Origin: VFKE01 sp043758025
GTDB lineage: Bacteria; Verrucomicrobiota; Verrucomicrobiia; Verrucomicrobiales; Verrucomicrobiaceae
DNA: 6,252 nt
NCBI GenBank assembly: GCA_043758025.1
Contig: JAYVOH010000055.1
Span: 1 to 6,252 of the forward strand
Reading direction: 5' to 3'
A program made the translations under genes and the position numbers. Below are positions 1 to 5,454 of this stretch, one piece after another. Position 1 is the stretch's first letter. Each line of letters starts with the position of its first letter. The notes under the pieces were generated by a model. It saw only the letters and a program-made list of their open reading frames with translations. It was not told the DNA's origin and did no database searches.

Positions 1-98
1 CCTTGGTGTGGACCGCCAAAGCCACCGACATCCTGGCCAAAGTCACCCGAGTCCGTCAAAAACTCCATTGTTACACCAATAAGCGCGCACTACACTAG
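1..98 (+). CDS. C-terminal end of a probable IS630-type transposase (partial)
   Basis: Only the last 31 codons lie in the window; the reading frame enters from the left edge (frame beginning at base 3) and stops at TAG 96-98. The peptide reads VWTAKATDILAKVTRVRQKL followed by a short basic tail ending in LH. The pattern W-T-x-x-A-x-x-I-L-x-K-V-x-R-x-R-x-x-L resembles the helix that closes many IS630/Tc1-mariner type DDE transposases, downstream of the last catalytic acidic residue. No catalytic residue is visible here, so family assignment rests on this tail alone. The copy may be intact or a remnant. IS630 elements usually end shortly after the transposase stop, but I could not identify a terminal inverted repeat without the other end. 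Confidence 0.5.
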   Translation, partial: LVWTAKATDILAKVTRVRQKLHCYTNKRALH

Positions 99-387
99 CA
101 GGAAGTCGAGTTGTTCCCGTAATCTCTTGTTCTCAGATTCGAGTTCGCGAATGCGAACGGAAAACATTGACGTTTGGCATTCGTCTTTTGCGTATGGCAT
201 TCTCTGCTTGTTGCGAGATGGATTTTGAGTGCATGGCACCCCGTCTCAAGTAGTCGTTGTGTTGCCAAGAGTCGAAGCTTGCCCCCGTTTTCCCAGCGCT
301 ATTGTTTCAAATCGAGACAGTTAGCCAACGCAAACCACCAAAGTTTTATGTTCCACGGGATTCCTCCGCGGGCCGTGCCCGCTCAAA
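99..387. other. Gene-poor stretch between transposase tail and rplS
   Basis: No convincing gene is visible. An 80-codon plus-strand frame (174-416) has no recognisable protein character, has no ribosome site and runs into the 3' end of rplS, so it is left out. On the minus strand a 36-codon frame (200 down to 90) ends in a heptad-like stretch, RIRELESENKRLREQLDFLL, which could be a coiled-coil remnant. Next to the rplS stop there is a small perfect hairpin at 368-382 (GCGGGC arms, 3-base loop). It has no T-run behind it on the minus strand, so it is at best a weak terminator for rplS. Confidence 0.4.
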
Positions 388-762
388 TCACGAACCAGCC
401 GCCTGGGGCTGATTGATGACAATCAACTCGTCCACGGTCATGGCGCTCTTGCCGATGCGACTGCGCAAATAATGCAAACGGGAACGACGGACGCGGCCAC
501 GCTTGGTGACTTCGATCTTGGAAATCCTGGGTGAATGCAGAGGGAATACACGTTCGACACCTTCACCGTAGGAAATTTTACGGACCGTGAAAGCAGCGTC
601 CATGCCGGCACTCTTGCGGGCGATGACAATGCCTGCGAATATCTGGATACGCTCCTTGTCTCCTTCGACCACGCGGGTGTGGACTTTTACGCTGTCTCCG
701 GCCCGGAAATCGGGGAGGTCAGTCTTGAGTTGCTCTTGGTTGATCTTGGCGATGATGCTCAT
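388..762 (-). CDS. rplS: Large ribosomal subunit protein L19
   Basis: L19 is a 50S subunit protein located near the 30S-50S interface. The 124-residue product is close to the usual 115-130 residues. It begins MSIIAKINQEQLKTDLPDFR, then has the basic beta-rich body with V-V-E-G-D-K-E-R-I-Q (31-40), the strongly conserved FTVRKISYGEGVERVF (58-73) and HSP (76-78). The C-terminal signature KRGRVRRSRLHYLRSR lies at 87-102. I chose ATG at 762 because it aligns with the start of known L19 proteins; an upstream TTG at 774 would add only four residues (MQHD). No Shine-Dalgarno sequence is seen before either start. The tail after residue 107 (ending NQPQAAGS) is a little longer than in E. coli. The gene is divergent from gmd, and no rpsP, rimM or trmD lies directly upstream, where they commonly sit in other bacteria. 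No promoter could be assigned with confidence in the 763-993 spacer. Confidence 0.96.
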   Translation of the reverse strand: MSIIAKINQEQLKTDLPDFRAGDSVKVHTRVVEGDKERIQIFAGIVIARKSAGMDAAFTVRKISYGEGVERVFPLHSPRISKIEVTKRGRVRRSRLHYLRSRIGKSAMTVDELIVINQPQAAGS

Positions 763-993
763 GTCGTGCTGCAATTAGAAGTGTGTGGCCTGGCACCGGA
801 GAGCGGCGCGAGGGCGGAGAAAATGGCGGATTTTCAGGGGGGCGCAAGATGTTTCTTCAAGGAAAGTGAATCATTTGCCAACAAGGACATCCAGGCAACT
901 TCTGAGTCTGCGCCATGTCCGTCAAGTGCCGCAGTGCAATTAATCCGTGCAGTGCCAAATGATCCATGCTAGTTCTTCATCCCAAATTTTTCC

Positions 994-2007
994 ATGAAAC
1001 GCGCACTCATCACCGGCATCACCGGACAGGACGGATCCTATCTTGCGGAACTTCTCTTGCAGAAAGGCTACGAAGTCCACGGCATCATCCGCCGGTCCTC
1101 TTCCTTCAATACTCAACGCATTGACCACATTTACACAGATCCGCACTTCGATAACACGCGGCTGTTTCTGCACTATGGCGACCTGACGGATTCCGTGGCC
1201 CTGGTGAAACTGCTCTACGATCTCCAGCCCGACGAAATTTACAATCTCGGCGCCCAAAGCCACGTCCGGGTCTCCTTCGACATCCCGGAAAGCACAGGCG
1301 ACATCGTCGGCCTCGGCACCCAGCGCATTCTTGAAGCCATTCGCGAAACGGGCCTGAGCAAAAAGTCACGCTTCTATCAGGCGTCATCCTCGGAAATGTT
1401 CGGCAAGGTCCAAGAAGTTCCCCAGACGGAGAACACCCCCTTCTGGCCGCGCTCGCCCTATGCTTGCGCCAAAGTCTATGCCCATTGGCTGACCGTGAAC
1501 TATCGCGAGAGTTACAATCTTCACGCAAGCAGCGGCATCCTTTTCAATCACGAATCCCCGCGCCGTGGAGAAACTTTTGTCACCCGCAAAATCACACGGG
1601 CCGCCACCCGCATCAAAATGGGCCTGCAGGAAAAACTCTACCTGGGCAACCTCGATGCCAAACGCGACTGGGGTTATGCCAAGGACTACGTGGACATGAT
1701 GTGGCTCATGCTTCAGCAGGACAAGCCGGACGATTATGTGGTCGCCACGAACGAGACCCACAGCGTGCGCGAGTTCGTGGAAGAAACATTCGGCTTGCTC
1801 GGACTCGACTGGGAAAAACACGTCCAGCACGACCAGCGCTATGAACGCCCTGCCGAGGTCGAACTGCTCATCGGCAATCCCGCCAAGGCACATAAAATCC
1901 TCGGCTGGGAACCGAAAGTCAGGTTCAAGGAGCTTGTCAAAATCATGGTCGATGCCGACTTGAAACTCGCGCAAAGCGAGCTGCACATGCGGAGCAATCC
2001 TGCGTAA
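994..2007 (+). CDS. gmd: GDP-mannose 4,6-dehydratase
   Basis: This is a cytosolic NADP-dependent short-chain dehydrogenase/reductase of the extended type. It converts GDP-D-mannose to GDP-4-keto-6-deoxy-D-mannose, the branch point to GDP-fucose, GDP-rhamnose, GDP-perosamine and related sugars. The 337-residue protein has the Rossmann loop GITGQDG (8-14), the Gmd-type cofactor segment RRSSSFNT (33-40) and YGDLTD (61-66). The catalytic set is S132 and E134 in ASSSEMFG plus Y156-x-x-x-K160 in SPYACAK; the position that is often threonine is serine here. NHESPRRGETFVTRKI (185-200) and RPAEVELLIGNPAKA (285-299) are family hallmarks for GDP-sugar binding and the C-terminal domain. Length is normal for the family. 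The start ATG has no Shine-Dalgarno; the leader is pyrimidine-rich. It is followed after 78 bases by an aminotransferase gene. No GDP-fucose synthase (fcl) is present in the window, so the end product is unknown. Confidence 0.95.
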   Translation: MKRALITGITGQDGSYLAELLLQKGYEVHGIIRRSSSFNTQRIDHIYTDPHFDNTRLFLHYGDLTDSVALVKLLYDLQPDEIYNLGAQSHVRVSFDIPESTGDIVGLGTQRILEAIRETGLSKKSRFYQASSSEMFGKVQEVPQTENTPFWPRSPYACAKVYAHWLTVNYRESYNLHASSGILFNHESPRRGETFVTRKITRAATRIKMGLQEKLYLGNLDAKRDWGYAKDYVDMMWLMLQQDKPDDYVVATNETHSVREFVEETFGLLGLDWEKHVQHDQRYERPAEVELLIGNPAKAHKILGWEPKVRFKELVKIMVDADLKLAQSELHMRSNPA

Positions 2008-2085
2008 TGCAGGCAACCAGGTTCGCATGACTGTCGCCGTTTTGAGCTTGCCCTGCGCGGTATCCGGTGTTTCACAACTATAGTC

Positions 2086-3204
2086 ATGGCCGTCCCACTA
2101 TTAAGCGTCAACGCACAAAATCATCCGCTGGAGGCGGAGTTCACCGAGGCGTTTGCGCGCGTCTTTCGCAGCGGCGTTTTCATCATGGGGCCGGAGATCA
2201 CGGCGCTGGAGGATGAGACGGCGAAACTCATAGGTGTAAAACATTCCATCGGAATTTCATCGGGCACTGACGCCATTCTGCTCGCGCTCATGGCGCTGGA
2301 CATTGGCCCCGGCGATGAAGTGCTCTGCCCTGCATTCACTTTTTTTGCGACGGCGGGCTGCGTCTCGCGCGTCGGAGCCACGCCGGTTTTCGTGGATGTC
2401 TGCGCGCATGACTTCAATATCAATGTCGCCGACGTCCGGGCAAAGATCACTCCGCGAACCAAAGCCATCATCCCGGTTCATCTTTTCGGACAATGTGCCG
2501 ACATGGACGCCATCATGGCTCTGGCCAGCGAGCACAATCTTTATGTCATTGAAGACGCGGCCCAAGCCATCGGAGCCAGCCAGCGCGGGCGCGGTGTGGG
2601 CACCATCGGGCACTTCGGCTGCTACAGTTTTTTTCCCAGCAAAAATCTCGGCGGGCTGGGCGACGGCGGCTTGCTCGTCTCCAATGATCCCGCGCTCGCC
2701 GCTCGCGCCCGTGCCATGCGCAATCACGGCATGGAGCCAAAGTATTATCATTCCATGATCGGCGGGAACTTCCGGCTGGATGCGCTCCAGGCCGCACTGC
2801 TTCGCGTGAAACTGCCGCACTACGCTTCTTATAATAGTAAGCGCCAGGAGAACGCCGCCTATTACACACAGACGCTCTCCAACCTGCCCGGACTTGTCCT
2901 GCCCGCCACCACGGAAGGCAACACGCACATCTGGAATCAATTTACCCTGCGTGTTCTCGGTGATGGAAAGCGCGACGCCCTGCGCGATCATCTCTCCGCA
3001 AAAAAAATCGGCTGCGAAATTTACTATCCGCTCACACTCGACAAACAGGAATGCTTTGCCGCTTTGCCTGAATCCTCACGCGGTGGTTGTGAAGTCTCCC
3101 ATCAGCTTGCGCGTGAAGTCCTCAGCATCCCTGTCTTCCCGGAACTCACCAGCATTGAGCGCGAGGAAGTCGCCGCCGCAATCACAGAATTCCTCACCTC
3201 ATAA
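2086..3204 (+). CDS. DegT/DnrJ/EryC1/StrS family sugar aminotransferase
   Basis: This is a PLP-dependent aminotransferase of fold type I acting on a nucleotide-linked keto-sugar, probably with glutamate as amino donor, in the cytosol. The 372-residue length is typical. Visible motifs: SSGTDAILLAL (58-68, phosphate-binding turn), PAFTFFATA (82-90), PVHLFGQCADMDAI (130-143), EDAAQAIGA (156-164, D157 facing the pyridine nitrogen), SFFPSKNLGGLGDGG (181-195, K186 the Schiff-base lysine) and GGNFRLDALQAALL (226-239). The FFPSKNLGG loop and G-N-F-R-L-D match the WbpE-like branch, which aminates C3 of UDP-sugars. Perosamine synthases usually show a different loop (like FFGNK). The substrate is therefore not certain even though gmd lies upstream. 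The next gene starts 42 bases after the stop. The start is the first ATG in frame; there is no Shine-Dalgarno. Confidence 0.9.
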   Translation: MAVPLLSVNAQNHPLEAEFTEAFARVFRSGVFIMGPEITALEDETAKLIGVKHSIGISSGTDAILLALMALDIGPGDEVLCPAFTFFATAGCVSRVGATPVFVDVCAHDFNINVADVRAKITPRTKAIIPVHLFGQCADMDAIMALASEHNLYVIEDAAQAIGASQRGRGVGTIGHFGCYSFFPSKNLGGLGDGGLLVSNDPALAARARAMRNHGMEPKYYHSMIGGNFRLDALQAALLRVKLPHYASYNSKRQENAAYYTQTLSNLPGLVLPATTEGNTHIWNQFTLRVLGDGKRDALRDHLSAKKIGCEIYYPLTLDKQECFAALPESSRGGCEVSHQLAREVLSIPVFPELTSIEREEVAAAITEFLTS

Positions 3205-3209
3205 TCTTC

Positions 3210-3237
3210 TTCATCCCTCATCCTTCATCCTTCATCC
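3210..3237. repeat. Four tandem copies of heptamer TTCATCC
   Basis: The 42-base gap between the aminotransferase and the mutase is mostly four consecutive 7-base units: TTCATCC, CTCATCC, TTCATCC, TTCATCC (3210-3216, 3217-3223, 3224-3230, 3231-3237), with one mismatch in unit two. The repeat ends nine bases before the mutase ATG and supplies its pyrimidine-rich leader. It is a microsatellite-like tract; no function is evident from the sequence. Confidence 0.85.
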
Positions 3238-3246
3238 TTTCTTACC

Positions 3247-5205
3247 ATGTCGCTCGAACCCCTCCTCCAGCAAGCCACCGCCGAAGGCAAACTCCTCGAC
3301 TCGAGCCTGAAGAACATCAACGCCCTTCTTGCCTCCGGCACTAATCCCGTCTATCGCGCCAGCATTGAGGAACTCGCCACCACCGGACAGTGGACGGAGT
3401 TGAATGACCGCTTTTTTACGATCGTAAAATTCGGCACCGGTGGCTTGCGCGGACGCACCATCGGCAAGGTGGTCACCAAAGCCGAGCGCGGCACTGCCGC
3501 AGCGGACGAACGCCCGCAGTTCGCCTGCGTGGGCACGAATTCCATGAACGAATACAACGTCTCCCGTGCCACACAGGGGCTGGCGACGTATTGCATCAAG
3601 TATCGCCAGAACGCCGGTCTTGGCGGCAAGCCCAAGATCGTCTTCGCCCATGACACGCGGCATTTCTCCGCCGAGTTCGCCGTGAAGTGCGCGGAGATTG
3701 CGACTGACCTCGGTTGCGATGTTTATATCTTCGACGGTCCGCGCGCCACGCCGGAGATGTCCTTTGCCGTCCGTCAACTCAGGGCGGATGCGGGCGTCAT
3801 GCTCACCGCCTCGCACAATCCCGCGCACGACAACGGCTACAAAGTCAACTTCGCCGACGGCGCGGGCATCGTCGAGCCGCACGCCACGGGCATCATCACC
3901 GAAGTCAACGCCATCAAAAGCGAAACCTACACTCCCCTGCTCGCCGCCGAGCGCGGATCCTTGACGAAACTCGGCGAGGAAATGGATGCCATTTACCTCA
4001 AGCGCGTGGAGTCCCTCATGCTTCAGCCGCAACTCTTGGAGAAGGCGCGGAATTTGAAGATCGTTTACACTGCACTGCATGGTGCAGGCGGCGTTTTGGT
4101 TCCGCGCATCTTGCGCAAGCTTGGATTTAATCTGCACACCGTTCCCGAGCAAGACATCTTTGATGGCCGATTCCCGACGGTCGCTTCACCGAACCCGGAA
4201 AACGCGCCCGCCCTGGCGATGGCTGTCGCATTAGCGGACAAGGAAAACGCCGACATCGTCATCGGCACCGACCCCGACTGCGACCGCATGGGCGTGGGTG
4301 TGCGCGGACGCGATGGCAAAATGCAGCTCCTCACCGGGAACCAGACCGGTGCTCTCATCGGCTGGTATCGCATCCAGACCATGTTCGATCTCGGCATCCT
4401 CAACGAGAGCAACAAGAGTCACGCTGTTTTCATCAAGACCCTCGTCACCACCGAACTCCAGGCCGCCGTTGCTCAAGGCTTCGGCATCGGCGTGGTCAAC
4501 ACGCTCACTGGATTTAAATATATCAGCGCCAAGCTGGAGAAATATGAGCAAGCCCTGCCCGCCGACATTCGCGCCAGGTATCGCGACATGACCGACACCG
4601 AGACCCGCGTCGCGCGTTTGCAACACAGCAAATTCTTCGTCTTCGGTGGCGAGGAGAGTTACGGCTACCTCGGCACCGACAGCACCCGCGACAAGGACGG
4701 CAACGGAGCAGTCGTCATGTTCGCCGAGGTCGCAGCTTACGCAGCTTCACGCGGCATTACCTTGCTCGACTTATTGGATGAGATATACGCCACTTATGGT
4801 TACTTTTTGGAAGCCGGGCAGAGCAAAACCTTCGACGGCGCAGCCGGAGCCGCGCAGATTCAGAAGTTGGCCGACTCCTATGTCAGCCAGCCGCCGACCA
4901 CCTTCGACGGCAGCGCCGTCACTTCCTTGAGAGATTACAGCAAGGGTGGTCTCTTTGATGAAGAAGGTGATCCCATCCCCAAGGAAAAAATGCTCTGGGT
5001 CTTCCTCGCCGACGGTCGCGCCTTTGCCGTGCGCCCCAGCGGAACCGAGCCCAAGATCAAATACTACCTTTACGGCAAAGCCCTGCCCAAAGGCACGAAG
5101 TTCACCCCCGAAGAACTCGTCACCTCCAAGCAATCCGTCCCCGCCAGCCTGAAGGCACTATGGGCGGCGATTGAGAAGGATATTGAAGCAAGGCTCACGC
5201 AGTAG
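3247..5205 (+). CDS. Alpha-D-phosphohexomutase (phosphoglucomutase/phosphomannomutase, PgcA/PGM2-like)
   Basis: This cytosolic enzyme interconverts hexose 6-phosphate and hexose 1-phosphate through a phosphoserine and a 1,6-bisphosphate intermediate, feeding nucleotide-sugar synthesis. All four family loops are present in order. FGTGGLRGR is at 62-70. The catalytic loop TASHNP is at 187-192 with S189 as phosphoserine, followed by DNGYKV. The Mg-binding loop TDPDCDR is at 341-347 (D342, D344, D346). The sugar-specificity loop GGEESYG is at 467-473, and the phosphate-binding loop RPSGTEPKIKYY at 596-607. At 652 residues it is longer than the roughly 570-600 usual for PgcA-type enzymes. Part of the excess is an extra stretch at about 71-95, between GGLRGR and GTNSMNEY. 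Glucose versus mannose specificity cannot be read off, although the GEESYG loop favours the PGM2/PgcA branch. ATG 3247 is the first start and leaves a leader without Shine-Dalgarno. The gene is probably co-transcribed with the two genes before it. Confidence 0.93.
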   Translation: MSLEPLLQQATAEGKLLDSSLKNINALLASGTNPVYRASIEELATTGQWTELNDRFFTIVKFGTGGLRGRTIGKVVTKAERGTAAADERPQFACVGTNSMNEYNVSRATQGLATYCIKYRQNAGLGGKPKIVFAHDTRHFSAEFAVKCAEIATDLGCDVYIFDGPRATPEMSFAVRQLRADAGVMLTASHNPAHDNGYKVNFADGAGIVEPHATGIITEVNAIKSETYTPLLAAERGSLTKLGEEMDAIYLKRVESLMLQPQLLEKARNLKIVYTALHGAGGVLVPRILRKLGFNLHTVPEQDIFDGRFPTVASPNPENAPALAMAVALADKENADIVIGTDPDCDRMGVGVRGRDGKMQLLTGNQTGALIGWYRIQTMFDLGILNESNKSHAVFIKTLVTTELQAAVAQGFGIGVVNTLTGFKYISAKLEKYEQALPADIRARYRDMTDTETRVARLQHSKFFVFGGEESYGYLGTDSTRDKDGNGAVVMFAEVAAYAASRGITLLDLLDEIYATYGYFLEAGQSKTFDGAAGAAQIQKLADSYVSQPPTTFDGSAVTSLRDYSKGGLFDEEGDPIPKEKMLWVFLADGRAFAVRPSGTEPKIKYYLYGKALPKGTKFTPEELVTSKQSVPASLKALWAAIEKDIEARLTQ

Positions 5206-5214
5206 AACGACCTT

Positions 5215-5236
5215 GAGACTCGTTTTATTGAGTCTC
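5215..5236. repeat. Small hairpin directly after the mutase stop
   Basis: GAGACTC (5215-5221) and GAGTCTC (5230-5236) are perfect inverted 7-base arms around the 8-base loop GTTTTATT. It starts ten bases after the mutase stop. No T-run follows on the plus strand, so a classical intrinsic terminator is not supported, though it could protect or end the transcript. The right arm overlaps the left outer arm of the larger structure at 5230-5340, so the two folds exclude each other. Confidence 0.6.
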
Positions 5237-5340
5237 GCGCAATTGGGTGACACCCACCCAAGGAGACGGCACACTCTTGTCCCGTCCGGAAAACGGCACA
5301 AGAGTGTGCCGTCTCCTTGTCATGCAATTGCGCGATGCTC
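5230..5340. repeat. Outer inverted repeat enclosing the long palindrome
   Basis: TCGCGCAATTG (5235-5245) and CAATTGCGCGA (5325-5335) are perfect 11-base inverted arms. Beyond one mismatch (C5234/T5336), the pairing continues over 5230-5233 with 5337-5340, including one G-U pair. The inner sides are unequal: 13 bases on the left (5246-5258), including the small palindrome GGTGACACC, and 5 on the right (5320-5324). The arms may be an older hairpin into which the inner element was inserted, or part of one composite repeat unit; the sequence alone does not decide. Confidence 0.7.
5259..5319. repeat. 61-base near-perfect palindrome, REP/MITE-like
   Basis: Bases 5259-5280 pair without mismatch with 5298-5319 (22 bp; arms begin CAAGGAGACGG and end CCGTCTCCTTG). 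After a C/C mismatch (5281/5297), four more pairs follow (5282-5285 with 5293-5296), leaving the 7-base loop CCGGAAA. Each half can instead fold alone. ACGGCAC (5293-5299) pairs with GTGCCGT (5306-5312) around a 6-base loop. The left half does the same with one mismatch (5266-5272 with 5279-5285). Two inverted hairpin modules that can also form one long stem is the layout of REP/BIME elements. There is no T-run on either side, so a standard terminator is unlikely, although the stem may act as a transcript end or stabiliser between the mutase and the membrane protein gene. Confidence 0.8.
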
Positions 5341-5454
5341 TATAGTTGGTGAGTCAGTCCTGCAACAGTAGCTGCCGGGGGTTTATTTGTTTGCGAAATA
5401 CCGGATCGCCTCCAAGTGTTTTTTAAATAGCAGTTAATCTTTTTCCGAATACAC

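Noticed and set aside
368..382. Hairpin with GCGGGC arms as rplS terminator
   Set aside because: The stem is perfect but only six pairs long, and the minus-strand sequence behind it (GGAGGAATCC) is not T-rich.
174..416. 80-codon plus-strand open frame
   Set aside because: No recognisable motifs, cysteine- and serine-rich low-credibility peptide, and its end overlaps the 3' part of rplS on the other strand.
886..925. Possible sigma-70 promoter for rplS on the minus strand (TTGACG with 17-base spacing)
   Set aside because: The matching -10 hexamer (GAAGTT) agrees with TATAAT at only two positions, too weak to call.
535..972. 145-codon plus-strand open frame opposite rplS
   Set aside because: It is the antisense shadow of rplS extended into the spacer; rplS is strongly conserved and explains the open frame.
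1384..2028. 214-codon minus-strand open frame opposite gmd
   Set aside because: It mirrors the gmd codon pattern in a GC-rich gene and shows no domain of its own; gmd has every family motif.
2257..2991. 244-codon minus-strand open frame opposite the aminotransferase
   Set aside because: Antisense shadow; the plus-strand protein is a full-length, motif-complete aminotransferase.
3232..4152. 306-codon minus-strand open frame opposite the mutase
   Set aside because: Gly/Asp/Val-rich antisense shadow of the mutase with no independent motif; it also begins within the coding strand of a firmly assigned gene.
5259..5319. Palindrome read as a CRISPR repeat or an ordinary intrinsic terminator
   Set aside because: There is only one copy and no spacer array, and neither strand has a T-run after the stem.
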